Assembly: GCA_022496185.1 (NCBI GenBank)
Contig: WTXG01000254.1
Location: 1-51,160, forward strand
Length of the DNA: 51,160 nt
Reading direction: 5' to 3'
Source of the DNA: Multifurca ochricompacta
Taxonomy: Eukaryota > Basidiomycota > Agaricomycetes > Russulales > Russulaceae
Shown here: one piece after another, positions 12,433 to 23,698 of the stretch
Position numbering within the stretch: position 1 is the first letter of the stretch
Layout: each line of letters begins with the position of its first letter
Made by a program: the position numbers and the translations under genes
The notes under the pieces: model-generated
What the model was told of the DNA's origin: nothing
Seen by the model: only the letters and a program-made list of their open reading frames with translations
The model's database searches: none

Positions 12433-13500
12433 ATAGAAAATACAATTGTTAGCTGCTAAGATAGGACATGGGGTAATGGTGCGATAATTGGTGAATTTCC
12501 CTCAATAGGGAGACATGTGTCTTGATGCTCCTGAGTCATATAACTTGACCTCAACTTCTGAGCGTTTGACTTGACTTTCAGCATTGTAAGCCAATTGCGG
12601 CGTAAAATCGGTGTCGTTGATTTCTTCAATGGCAGCCCATGCTTCAATGTCCGCATTGGATAAACTTGCACTCTCCACAGCCTTGTGGTTGTTGCACCCT
12701 CTGGAGTTGTTAGCTTGTCCTGGCACCTGCAACTGCAACTGGTTACTGCCTGCTAACATCTGGCACTCAGACTTGTAGTGCCCTTTCTTCTTGCAATAGA
12801 AATATTCGATATTGCACTTGTCCTTCTTCTTCAACACATTTGCTGCAAGCGCTTCTTCTGGGCCAGACTTGCCCTTGCCGTTCTTGATAATGCGTCGATC
12901 ATACTCATCAGTTGCCAGGCCAATGATGCCATCTGGGGTGATAGCAGCAGTGGTGAAATGCCCTATTGAACTGATGGCGTTTTTAGTGTTTTCATATGAA
13001 GTGGGGAGGGAATTGATGAGAATGGCATAGTATTCTTGATCACTGAGAGTCTTCCTGTTGGCTGATAGATCCTCCCGCATAGAGTGCATCCTAGTGAAGT
13101 GCATGTGAATGTCCTTGGTTTCATTGTATGTTGTGTTCTTCAGCTTGTTGCTCATCTTGATCAGTACCAACTCTGATCGCGTCTGGTAAATCTTCTTCAT
13201 GGCATCCCATACCTCCATGGCAGTTGTATTGACTTTGACTCAATTGAATATGTGGTTGGGAACTGTAACTGTGATCAGTTGCTTGAAGGTGGATTCTTCT
13301 ACTCTCCAGTGGCACTCCGGAGTCATGCTGTTGACGACACCAGCTTGAGTGTAGGAGGTGGGAACATTGGTATGGGTAAGATGTTCGTCCCATTGATTTG
13401 CGTCGAATGTCCAAAGCATCTTGTCTCAGTACGTGACCCAGTATGAGCCATCCACGGCTAACTTGACGACATTGGTGCATAAATCGATGCTCATATCAGT
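12433..13500 (-). pseudogene. Copia #2 gag and protease
   Basis: UBN2-type gag: W-D-A-M-K-K-I-Y-Q-T near 13,205, then MREDLSANRKTLSDQEYYAI. A zinc knuckle follows (FYCKKKGHYKSEC near 12,790) in which the first cysteine appears replaced by tyrosine, and then the protease YDSGASRH near 12,535. Three TGA codons (about 13,434, 13,240 and 12,505) interrupt a frame that otherwise reads through; each is at a position where CGA (Arg) fits. The start codon upstream of 13,500 is not certain. Confidence 0.85.
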
Positions 13501-13575
13501 GAAAGTGATAAGTCAATAATGGGTAGATTAGGGATACATGCTTTAGAAAATTTGGCTAGTTTCTTGATTTAATTT

Positions 13576-13596
13576 GCAACTCCAGGGCCCATAACC
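13576..13596 (-). promoter_or_regulatory. Copia #2 primer binding site, tRNA-iMet half-molecule type
   Basis: Directly inside the 5' LTR, the minus strand reads GGTTATGGGCCCTGGAG. Its complement GGGCCCATAACC contains the CAU anticodon in an initiator-tRNA-like loop. This is the half-tRNA priming known for Drosophila copia and relatives. The match to this organism's own tRNA-iMet is not checked. Confidence 0.7.
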
Positions 13597-14226
13597 TGGA
13601 GGGAATAGAGTATAGATAGGGGGTACCGGTGTTAGTCCGGTATGGCGAGCTGAATTTGCTGGTATGATTGGTGATAGCAAGGAAATCGACCTAAGAGCAG
13701 AGCAAGTGTGAATAAGAGTAAAAGCAATTGTTAAGTTTGCTTTTATGAGAACTAAGTTGAAGCAGACAAGTGGATGGAAATGATCAAAACTGGATACTTG
13801 ATTTAAGACAAACTACTAGGGCTTTTATACAATTTAACTATAGGAGTAAATATAGGGGAGATAGCACAGTAAAGTCGAAACTGCAGGCCAAAGATCTGGC
13901 CAGAGAATCATACAATGTAAACTACAAGTCAATCAGAATCAAATGTGAGGCAAGGAATGCAAGAAACAGGGGCATGCAAAAGAAGTGGATCTGTAATGTA
14001 TAACTGTGTGGGTTTTAGTCGCACTTGTATAAAATGAGACCGGAATAAAATGAGAATGGAAATATAAAATGCATTAACTCTTCTGAACATAAAACCATAA
14101 TTTTGAAGTAATCTTGAGTAGCTGCGAATGAATGTGGTGATAATCTTGTGTCCAAGTGCAATCTTGACACTCCTAAGATCCTTCTCCTCTGGCCAGGCCA
14201 GTCTGTCTGGAATGTGCAATGCAGCA
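13597..14226 (-). repeat. Copia #2 5' LTR
   Basis: 630 bp, same length as the 3' copy, beginning TGCTGCATTG on the minus strand at 14,226 and ending CCCTCCA at 13,597. The AAGCA target duplicate follows at 14,227. Confidence 0.95.
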
Positions 14227-14231
14227 AAGCA

Positions 14232-14520
14232 TCCAATGAAGGGCTACCATGCAATTGTCAAGGATGTTCTGCCTCTGCAGGACACTTTAAGTGGCTTCAG
14301 AATAACTGCTCATTTCACCCACATTAACTCAGCCCATCCATTCAAAACTGAGGTTTTGGGCTATGATAATGTTGTGGAAGTATCATATGTTACTCTATTT
14401 CTGTCAAAGGGCATTGTGACTAATTTCCTTCAAGTTCTGGTCTCCAGTCACATGACTTTGCCCTGCCTTTGTTCAAACTGCCCCACTTTTGTTCAAACCT
14501 CTTCTGAGTCATCCTGCTAG
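14232..14520 (+). pseudogene. SPT5-like KOW-domain remnant, downstream part
   Basis: Continuation of the frame interrupted at 8523 once Copia #2 and one AAGCA are removed. It reads KGYHAIVKDVLPLQDTLSGF, then HPFKTEVLGYDNVVE, the KOW-like block of SPT5-type proteins. After about 14,400 the frame decays, although an LLFKPLLSHPARPS-like stretch is visible near 14,490. Not functional as it stands. Confidence 0.55.
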
Positions 14521-15145
14521 ACCATCCTCTTTCTTTGTCTCATACTCTTGCTTTCTTCCTCACTTTGAATGTTTATGTTGAAGACCAGGTTCACTAAGTG
14601 ATGTTTTCCTGAATTTCCAATATTAGTGTCATTACAACTTATCAAGTAAGTATCTTTGCATACCTTTCATTCTGATGGTTGGATAATGCTGACATCTACT
14701 TCCCCATCAGGGACTGGGACTGGGCCAGGTTCTCTGGCATCAATGTTTCAACTTTCATTTGCCTGCAGTCAAACCAGTGCTTACCATTTACCTCCAAGAT
14801 GTTGGAGACTTCAGGATAATCAACCCATGCTCTATTTTCTGGTAGGCCAAGTTGATTCTCCAGTGAATAATGTTCAAGCTCTGTGTCTGGTTCTGTCAGG
14901 CTTTCCTCAACATTGGAGGTGCTGTTGCTGATGCTAATAACACTCTGGGCATGATTGTGAATAGCAGGGTGAACATGGGAGGATTTTTGGTTTGTGGTCA
15001 TTCAAATGCACTGTGGATTTCCTGACTTGTAACCTACTTTATATATTGCAGGTTTTGTTAGTCTACCCAGCAACTACCTACCCAAAGTTCAAGATCCAGA
15101 ATGCTGCAGAGCAATGTAAGGTCTTCCTGTGTCTTTATATGAAAA
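14521..15145. other. No assignable gene
   Basis: AT-rich, CpG-free sequence with short open frames on both strands (one minus-strand frame of about 100 codons at 14,696-15,001). I recognise no motif and the frames may be chance. Confidence 0.3.
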
Positions 15146-15420
15146 GCATCCCACTGAATGTGTTAATTGCATCCCTGGCTTTGTGGCCCCTCCTTACCAA
15201 CATACAAGCTCTGGCTGGAAGCAATGAGCACCATTTCCACATAAATGCATCCCCTTGAACATGTTAATTGCATCCCTGTCTTTGCAGTTCCTCCCACTCC
15301 CAACACACAAGCTCCAGCTTTGAGCAATGAGCCACCCTGTATGTCAAGTGTAGTCTATGTGAAATGTGCCCTCCTGAATGTGCTAATTCTATCCTATCTT
15401 TCTATACAATATTGCCAGAA
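15146..15420 (+). repeat. Imperfect tandem repeat, about 100-120 bp period
   Basis: Units starting near 15,148, 15,249 and 15,370 share the pattern CATCCC-x-TGAA-x-TGTTAATTGCATCCCT, a pyrimidine tract, CCTCC-CAACA-ACAAGCTC and AGCAATGAGC. The third unit is degraded. Each carries an intron-like TTTGCAG or equivalent, so they may be duplicated exon-intron pieces. Confidence 0.5.
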
Positions 15421-15556
15421 ACATTCAAGTTGTCCTCCATGCAAAACCTGGTCCCCAACTTATATGGCAACTGAATTCAATACCAAGTTTTTCTGACCCT
15501 TGCACCAGAAGACTTATCTTGTGGTTCACCTCCACAACTGCACATACCAATCCTCA

Positions 15557-15938
15557 TGGCAAAATCCACAGCACATAAGAAATCCAAGCAAGGTGGCAAG
15601 GCAAAGTTGGCATTGATCTCTCTTGGAAAGAAAGCACAAGGTTAGTACTTCCCTATTTTGCATTGAGATGTTATTGCTTATTGTGTTGCACTTAATCAGG
15701 AACACCAGCAAAAGCCTTTGAGGCTCAGTTGAAGAAACTAAAGGGTGTGAACACTGTTTCTCTCCTTCATACATTCCTGACACCATCATCAGCTGAGAAT
15801 GATGTCTTGCACAAGGCTGCAGCTGCTAAAGAGAATACTGCAATGATGATACCATGGCCACCATGTGGAAGTGGTGTCACCAGCAACAGATTCAACTTAC
15901 AAACTGCAATGCACCTTGAGGACAATAGCAACCTGTAA
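15557..15938 (+). CDS. Small lysine-rich hypothetical, two exons
   Basis: An ATG at 15,557 opens MAKSTAHKKSKQGGKAKLAL and reaches a GTTAGT donor near 15,640. After the AG at about 15,699 the frame continues TPAKAFEAQLKKLKGVNTV and runs to the TAA at 15,936-15,938. I do not recognise it. It lies about 500 bp before the Mutator-like gene on the same strand and could be cargo or a 5' part of that element. The sequence is CpG-free, like the rest of this stretch. Confidence 0.35.
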
Positions 15939-16443
15939 GTGAATGCAATTCACCCAGCAGTTTGATGAATCATGTGATGTAAAGTAAACAACAGAAAATT
16001 CTGTTGAACCAAGATAGCAGTACAAGAGGTTCCAGGATAGTGGTTCAACATGATTATGATCACACATAGATAACACAACTCAAAAACACATTCATCTAAG
16101 ATCTGACATGTGATCAAATCATATCATTAGATGAGATAACTCAATAATGCATTCATTTAAACCAGTAGCCAATATAGTACATAGATCTGCTATAGATAAA
16201 GCAGTTGCTATTGCATTATTGACTACAGCTAAGCCTCTAAGTCTAACCAAGGTGAAATAGCTAGCAGTGATGTAGCAAGCTGCACTGTGCCTTTTCTGCA
16301 CGTGATGTACATAGAGACAAACAATACATTGTTGATTGTTTTGGCAGACATTCTGATACTTGGTTAGATCAATTGATCCCAGCTATCAATGCCCATCCTA
16401 ACATGCCTCACTTCTCCCGAACCCACCTCATAGCTATCTAGAG
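15939..16443. other. Non-coding, possible 5' end of the Mutator-like element
   Basis: No gene seen. Short inverted matches occur (CATCTAAGATC against ATCATTAGATG near 16,090-16,135), but no clear terminal inverted repeat. Confidence 0.3.
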
Positions 16444-19400
16444 ATGGCAGAGTCAAAGAAGTGTGCAAAATGTGAGAAGTCCCTAGGTCTCAAAAACTTT
16501 CCACTGAAGGCAAATGTTTTAAAATGCAGCACAACATGTTCTCTCTGCATGATAAAGGCAAAAGGCAATAGACAGGCCAAGAAGAACTTGGAGAAGGTTC
16601 AGAACTCTGAAACTAATGGGGTTCAGGATGTGTCAGATGAAAGCTTATCTGTCTTGCCACTAAATGAATTTTTGACTTTCCTGGGAAGGCAGAAAGATGT
16701 GATCAAGGTTGAAGCAAATGTGAATATCAAGGATTTAGTGGGTTACACTGTTAGGAGGGAGTGTGCAGATGCCATTGTCAATCTGATGTGGGAAGTGATG
16801 AGTTATCAGTTCCTGTGTATAACACTTCTTTCTTTTAATTGCAAATTTATGAATCTCTTCATGTCAGTTACCAGAGTAAGTATGACCACAAACAATCTGT
16901 GGGCACATCAACATGTTACATATACAATTGTGCCCAAAATACTGATCAGCAGCATGCCTCATCAAAGAGCCACCAAGAAGGGTGTCAAAAATTGTGATAA
17001 ACAATCAATAGAAACCTTTGACTGCTCTGGTTGGATACATATAACCTTATCTGACCATTCTAATGTTGTCTTCATTAAATTAACACACTGTGAAGATCAT
17101 GTCCCATATTGGCCTATTGATATCCCAGAAGAAGTTGAGTGATACATCCAAATTAACCTCAAATTAACCCCAACACAGGTAAGTAAACATCATTGGGTCT
17201 TGTCTACAAAATATTCACACCTTATAATAAGCTCTGGACTGAGATTCTGAAGAAGCATCCAAAGCTGTCCTTCATGTGCAAATCCATCTATCAATTATGG
17301 TCACAATTGTCCAGTTGTACCTGGAAAAGGGATGAGGATGAAGTCCAGTCAGCATGGCTGCTTCTTGAAGAGTTTAAAATGCCATCACCAGATCACCTGT
17401 ACACTGTGGAATCAATACCCATTGAAGAGGATGAGGGCATCACAGTTATTGCATTTGCACTACCCAAAATTCTTTGCAATGGGGAGGGCATCTCTGTGAA
17501 CTACAGTTAGATTCTGCATGTGAGTCTTCCATTTACAAATAACAACTTGAAGCTGACCTGACAATGGCCAGGGAACACAAATGGAGGCTTTTTGAAGTAT
17601 TCACACTTCTCAGTGAAATCTACAGGTCAGGGTTACCTCTTGGATATCTCCTGATCCAGTCAAACATTGGTGAACTGGGAGCCAAAGAACTATTATCAGC
17701 TGTTTCATTTCATACATCAACAATCATTGGAATTTGTGGATTATTTTTACACTTACAGACAAGGATTGGTCAGAAATAAATGATTTCTTGCTGTCATACC
17801 AGATGCAAAGCATCAGATTTGCTATTGGCATGCCATCTGAGCAGTCAAGATGCACTTGTCAACCCTACAACATGCCCCAGCACCCTATAATGTCAAAGTT
17901 GCAAAAGCTGAGTTCAGCTGGATTGATGAATCATTCATCCCAGTTCATCAATCTAGTGATAAGGTTTGTGTCCACACACATTGTGTTTAAAATTCATTAT
18001 GACAAAATCAACAGCCTGGAACACATTATGTCACTATGAAAGAATTCCTTGACTTGTAGTATGCCTAAATGAGTCAGTGTTACAAATGCTCAATATGTCT
18101 CCAAAGGAGTGGCTAACTACCCAAATTCCCCTGATCCCAATATCCAATGTATCACTCCATCTATCTCAGCTACCCACCACTGACTCTGATCCATCTCCAT
18201 CAAGTAATGAGGGGGTTGAGGTGGATCTTGACAGGTTGTCAGATGAGGGCAGCAATCTAATAGACAAGCTTGATGAATGGCTTGGTTCTGATTCAGATCC
18301 AGGCTCTGAGTTGGGTGAGGCAGATGAAGATAATCCAGAATGGGATTTTGAAGAGGGTGAGACACAAGTGAAGGACATCACATATGTATTTTGCCCAGCA
18401 CCCCACAGAAAACAGATCCTCCATCTCTTCACAAAGCACTTCTATCAGCATCTGGCTTTATTCTGAATGGAACAAGGGACCATGCAGTGCAACAGAAATC
18501 CACAAGTGCACTATCATAGAAATGTATCATTTCTGTCACCAATGGGGACTCTGGGAAGTGTGGGGATACCTCTGGACGTCATGGTATGTGCTACCAAAGT
18601 GGAAACTCTGGGCATGCTCAACATCTCCATATGTATCTTGGTGGTGAAAACAATGGGAACTGAAAACCTCTGGAGGCAGTTAAAACACAATCACCTGCAC
18701 CACATGCTTCAACCTTGCCTTGACCTCCTTGTTTGGATTATCATAACTAAAGTCACACCTGAGTACATTGTGTGTGCAGAAGTCCTTGAAGACACATATC
18801 ATTTGGGTCACTCAAAGCTGCTTTCAACTTATCAAAGGTACTTCAAGATGTCTTGGAAACAGCTCACAGAAGCATCCATCAGCAATGTTATCTATGTCAC
18901 AGATGTTACTACATGGACATGCAATTGTGGACAGCAAAAGTATCACAGCCAGCACCTCTGTAAGCACCTTGTCCAATCAGTACAGCCTCCCCCCATGCAC
19001 TTCTGGCATCAAGTTGTCTGTCACTGCATTTTGCCACTTTATCACCACCCTGCTCTTGTATGCAATATTGAAGGGATGAGGTTGAGCACCTGGATCCAGA
19101 TGAAGGCAGTATCACTGATGGAGATGACCATATTTGGATGGGAAATCCAGATATGCTGGTGGAAGCCAATGGAGAGTGTTTGATCTTGAGGGGATGCTAG
19201 GCAAGCAGCTGTGGAGGTACAAGGACTGCTCAATGATGGAGATGAGGGTGATCTTGAGGAAGAAGTACATCAATGACTCAAACAATCATCAGAACAGCTA
19301 CTCATTCCCATCAAAGCTATGAATCAAGATTAATGCACTTTCATCATGGGCAGACAAGCTTGTTGAGGCAACCAAGATTATCTGATCACAACTCCCACAC

Positions 19401-19520
19401 AAAAATCAAATCTGGATCAACAGCATGGTGTTGCAGGACATTGGAGCCAATGCTAGTTGTCTGGTAAAGGATGTTCAACATCTAGAGAAGACAGGAACAG
19501 GATGACCACACACCTGGGCC
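16444..19520 (+). pseudogene. Mutator-like (MULE) transposase with SWIM finger, decayed
   Basis: Spliced transposase of the MULE group. The N-terminus MAESKKCAKCEKSLGLKNFP carries CxxC pairs. A DNA-binding block reads FDCSGWIHITLSDHSN, then LTHCEDHVPYWPIDIPEEVE (about 17,010-17,140). After an intron come WTEILKKHPKLSF and AFALPKIL. The DDE region follows: SGLPLGYLLI, TDKDWSEIN (17,757-17,785) and AKHQICYWHAI (17,805-17,835), with TGA where HALRAVK has CGA. Near 18,500-18,700 EMYHFCHQWGLWEVWGYLW and ENLWRQLKHNHLHHM appear in different frames. The SWIM zinc finger WTCNCGQQKYHSQHLCKHL is at about 18,910-18,975. The tail (GDDHIWMGNPDMLVEANGE, WADKLVEATKI) is recognisable to about 19,500. Frame changes and stops make it non-functional. 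Terminal repeats and the 9-bp duplication expected for MULEs were not found. Confidence 0.8.
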
Positions 19521-19917
19521 TGCACTGGTGATCATGAGGCTGCACAGACCTCATGGAACACCATGGGATATCAAATTCGAGGTAAGAACTTAGATTCATG
19601 ATGATTTACTTCTACATTCCATGTAATGTATAATACAGCTTGCATATTTTATTCTATGTACTAAAAAAATGGTTTCCTGCTGTTGAATGCCAAAAACTGA
19701 TAATACATGACTCCAATGTGATAAAATTGTGCTTTGTTCTTGAATTCATGGAACAGACATAGTGCAAATTTGTACTAGATACTACATCACTACTAGCTAT
19801 CTTGCCTTGATTAGACTTAGAGCTTAGATGCAGAATAATGTGGTAGCAAGTGCTTTATCTATGATCCCTTATGCACATGGTCTTGCTGAGGATTAGCAGC
19901 ATTGTGTCCAGGACTTA
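19521..19917. other. No gene seen
   Basis: AT-rich sequence without recognisable motifs; possibly the 3' flank of the Mutator-like element. Confidence 0.3.
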
Positions 19918-20310
19918 ACTGCCACAGCTGGACTTGACTGTTCCATTACATGGCACTGCCAACCAAAGCCAGTCATTGCCAAAATCATTGCAATGGTAAG
20001 TTCTTATCTTCTTGTCTTTCTCATTCTTAGATGGATCTCCTAGGCTCAAGAGCACCATCACTACTTCAAGTGATTCCCACATGGCTGGGCAATTGAAGAA
20101 TTTATCAAGTCCAGCCTCAAGAACAAGCATGCCTATGCCTGTAAATGTGGATATTTTGCTGAAATGACAATCCTGGGTGATGTAGCAAGCAATAAGGACA
20201 AGGATGAAGAGGATGAGGATGATGAGGATGACAAGGACAGGGAGGATGAAGATGACAAGGGTGACAGACTTGAAGGTAATGGGGGTAGCTCAGATACAGG
20301 CAATGCATGA
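19918..20310 (+). pseudogene. Unidentified remnant with acidic Asp/Glu/Lys repeat
   Basis: A GTAAGT...TTCTTAG intron (about 19,997-20,029) is flanked by short open pieces. The final exon reads GDVASNKDKDEEDEDDEDD and ends at ATGA near 20,308. Acidic GATGAGGAT repeats make up 20,190-20,260. I cannot name the product. Confidence 0.35.
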
Positions 20311-20589
20311 AACATTATGACATTTGCTTGTTAGTATGGCCTGAATTTTGGCCAATAACAATGTTTTGAAAAGTCCATGAAGGGATGGTTACATCCCAGT
20401 GTTCAGCATGTATTCTTGTCCATAACAGTTGAAAATTTACTACTAGCAGTATGAAACCTGATGATGAAACTATTACACAAAGTAGATAAATTTCCACTCC
20501 AAAGAACCCTGGAAAGTTGATGAAATTCAACCCATGTAGAGGTGTGTTATTTTTGCCCATATAAAGATGAAAACCATCCAATGGGACAA

Positions 20590-20712
20590 TTTGTATGGCA
20601 ACAGGGACTGGCCAGCTCATTTTTCTTGGGTTGTGCCTCGATTTGTAAGCAGCTGAGTTAGAAAAGTGATCAAGGACCTGAAAACTCCTTTTCTTTATTT
20701 TGGAATATTTTT
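20590..20712 (-). repeat. Inverted copy of a 120-bp coding-like segment (partner at 26,432)
   Basis: On the minus strand this reads FQVLDHFSNSAAYKSRHNPR, then KMSWPVPVAI. The same segment occurs in the opposite orientation at 26,432-26,547. Minus-strand frame 20,315-20,731 continues through it. Family unknown. The two copies flank the kinase and integrase genes like distant inverted ends, but sequences outside them do not match well. Confidence 0.6.
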
Positions 20713-20949
20713 GTTGCATAATTATGGTCATTGAGGCTGTGGAATAAAGTTGTGCAGATGAGAAGGAGAGTGGGCCATGTCCAAGGTCATATTAAGAAAA
20801 TTAAATGAACAGTAGAGTAGTTGCAAACATGAAATGAGTGTGTTTGTTAAGGAATGGAATGGCTAGTGATTAAAATGCCAAAAGAGCAAGTAGGAATAGA
20901 AGCAATGGACAATAATCATTTGGAAAGAATGGCATGGGCTACTGTTAGA

Positions 20950-23576
20950 GGGCTGGGGAGTCAAAGGGATGAATCAAGGACCCTTGTGATTCCCAAACAT
21001 TGTAGTCAGTTGGTACTTGAAAGAATCTGCAAAAGTGGTTGCATTGATGGTGGGTCTTGAAGGTTTGATGACTACTGGGCACATTTCCTTCAGCAAAAAT
21101 GTACCCCAATGCACTATAGTACAGTATCAATAATTTGGTCAATATAAATGATATGTAAGCATTGATTGGGCTCACCTGTTGGTTATGATTTGAGGGTCAC
21201 TTAGGACCAAATTTCCACCTAGTAGTAAAAGCAACACAGAGATATATGAAGGGAGCCATTCTCAAAGATTAGACTCACCTTGATAATCAGCAACAAATGC
21301 CTTTTTTTTGTTTTGAAGTACTGAACATGCTGGGAGAAGGCAAGAAATCTGCTTGCTCCTTGTCATCTTTGTTAGTAACCAAGATGGGAGTAGCTGATAC
21401 ATTGTTCAGATACTTCCTGAAGTGGCCTTCATCCCCACCAATCACTTCCTCAAACAGGAATGCCCTGGCCTCATTAAATTCACTTGTGACATGCTCAATA
21501 GCTAGTGAAGCTTTAACAAAGTGCATGTGAGGAATCTGAAATGGTGGCACTCCATGCAACATGATACCCTTGTCAATGAACTTGTTCACTAGGTTGAGGA
21601 GTATGCGAGCCCAGACAAGACAAGCTATCTCCATTGTGAGATTGCAGACTTGGGTAACACCATCATGGGGGATGTTCTGGGTGATTTTGCATGGACCTTG
21701 GCTGGCACAGTTGATTGTTGCAGTCTTTTGATAGAATGTCTGTTTGGCACAGACCTCGAATCCAGCTCCAAAAAGATCCTGGCTTGCAGTTCCAAATGTA
21801 GCAAGCTTGAAACCACCCTTTTTCTGGTTCAGTGGCAAAAATCCAAGTGCAATGACATCTCGCAAGCTGGCCCCAAGTACCATTTGTAATTAACATCCTC
21901 CTGATGTAGCTGCAATAACTCTTCCAGTGTCCAATGCATGACATGGTAGGTGGTAACATTGATTGACTTTGTTTCAACTGTGAATTTTTACAATTAGTTC
22001 CTCACTTTGAATGGATTTTATCACACATGCAACCCTCACATAGGCAGCAGGCTGCCCTTATCTCAGTGGCTTTTGAGATTGGAGTGCATTCCCCAACTGG
22101 CAGGTGATCATTGGCATATTTCAAGCTGTGTGTTTTGTGTGTGTGCTTGGGAGGTGGTGAAGCATCTGTAGAGGTGGGGGCTATATTTGTATGGGAAGAT
22201 GATGCTGCAGTCCTTGATCCCAAATGGATGCTGGTGTGCACCTGCTTCACCCTGACTTGCAGATCATGCTGCCCTGCCTATTTTGTGGGAGAAACATCAG
22301 TTGGTCAGTCACATAGACATCAGTGAGTGTTTAATGCCTCTTGCAATTTCTCTATCTCCTTCCTCTCAGCATTATCAAGATATTGGTTGTAAATTGCATT
22401 TGGGATGTGGAAGAGAATGATGCAGCAGCCTGCCTTGAATGTCAATCCACCCTTTCCAGATTTGAAAAACTGGTGTGCAATCACATCCTGATCTGGGTTC
22501 AAGGGTTTAATTTCAACCCATTCCTTCATCCTCATAATAATGTTGTCAATCTCTAATGGGAACTCTCCTGTGTAGACATTCCACACAGGTAAAAGATGTT
22601 TATAGAGGAGATCCTTGAGCTCAACAGCACCAATATGAACAGGAACATTATCAACTGCATGGAGAATATCCTTGAACCAAGGTATCTATGTCAGTCCTAC
22701 AAGATCCATGTATTCAAGTGTCTGACTTACTCCAATCAGCTGTGTGTTTGTCTTTCCAACTGGCATATGAACAAGCCTGAACCTTGACAATTACCACATG
22801 ACCACCATGAAGCACATATGCATTATTTGCAAGGGTTTGACAAGTCATCTGGTAAGACAAGTGATTCTTGGTGTAACCAGAACTGCCTCCCAGAACTACC
22901 CCTGCAGATGTGGTGAAGGGAGAAGCCTGAGGCCTTTTCCCTGGAAGTTGAATGGGAATTGCAGTTGTCATGCGAACAGGCCCATTGGTGGACTGGACCA
23001 GATGACCAGCCTGGAATGTTGGGAGTGAACTGTGTTGTGCAATTGGATCTGAGTATATGAAGCCAACTGGCTGAACAACATTGGTATATTCTGGAGGATA
23101 GATGTGAGTTTCTCTTGCATGAGTCAAGATCAGTAAAACATTGCACTAATGTCCACACTGTGCCCTTGCTACCTGTTGATGAACTGCTTGATGGTGTTCT
23201 ACATTCAACTGTGCTGATACCACACTCTGGTCCACTTCAAGTTCTACAAGATATTCATCAATACTATTGCAACATGCCATGAAGAGATTCAGAAGTATGT
23301 ACCTCTGCACTTTGTGGTCTCCTTCTGTTTATAGTATTGGTAGCAGCCCAGACAGACTCTATGACCTCCTTCGCTGGGATTGTTGCTATGAAGATAGAAT
23401 GTGTCAGTTCTGGGAGGGAATGTTTTGGTTGGGCAACCTTCCCTATCACAGATGACAGCTTTCTCCTTGTCAATGTTTGTGAAATCAGCAGAATAACCCT
23501 CATTCATTGGCATCAAACCAGATGTGGTAGAGAATGGAGAAAAACTTGATGGTAGGTGCTGCCCAGCTGTTTTCAC
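20950..23576 (-). pseudogene. Alpha-type protein kinase gene, decayed
   Basis: Atypical (alpha-) protein kinase of the kind expanded in Agaricomycetes; these phosphorylate serine or threonine. Minus-strand order: a Cys-rich N-terminal module (CDREGCPTKTF, HSNNPSEGGHRVCLGCY) at 23,290-23,576; an ASWKDKHTADW region at about 22,720-23,127; a linker at 22,320-22,586. The kinase core at 21,287-21,883 reads GGFKLATFGTAS, CAKQTFY, FVKASLAIEH, FLFEEVIGG, FRKYLNN. After two introns come GGNLVLSDPQIIT and ALGYIFAEGNV. The zinc-binding tail HQCNHFCRFFQV lies near 21,030. H, C and C of that tail match the alpha-kinase zinc site. Several pieces need frame changes, so I call it a pseudogene; a spliced functional form is unlikely but not excluded. 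Confidence 0.7.
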
Positions 23577-23698
23577 ACTTAGTAGCCATCACAGTGAATA
23601 TAATTTAGCTTCATTATGTGTACTGTTCTCCACCAGGACATAACAATTTTCATTGCCATTGCAATAGAAAACACTCAGTCACTAAAATCAGCATATTC

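Larger units (their letters stand above)
8524..14226 (-). mobile_element. Copia #2, complete LTR retrotransposon
   Basis: 5703-bp Ty1/copia element on the minus strand bounded by two 630-bp LTRs and the 5-bp target duplication AAGCA (8519-8523 and 14,227-14,231). On its coding strand the order is 5' LTR, PBS, gag, protease, GAG-pre-integrase, integrase, RT, RNase H, PPT, 3' LTR. LTRs are equal in length and differ mostly by CpG transitions (for example CGAGCG versus CAAGTG), so insertion is fairly recent for this window. At least four TGA stops break the polyprotein. It landed inside an SPT5-like gene remnant. Confidence 0.95.

Noticed and set aside
8524..14226. The 630-bp direct repeats as a host tandem duplication
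   Set aside because: TG...CA ends, a 5-bp target duplication, PBS and PPT show they are LTRs.
18117..18432. Minus-strand frames opposite the Mutator-like gene
   Set aside because: They mirror an acidic linker of the transposase and have no motif of their own.
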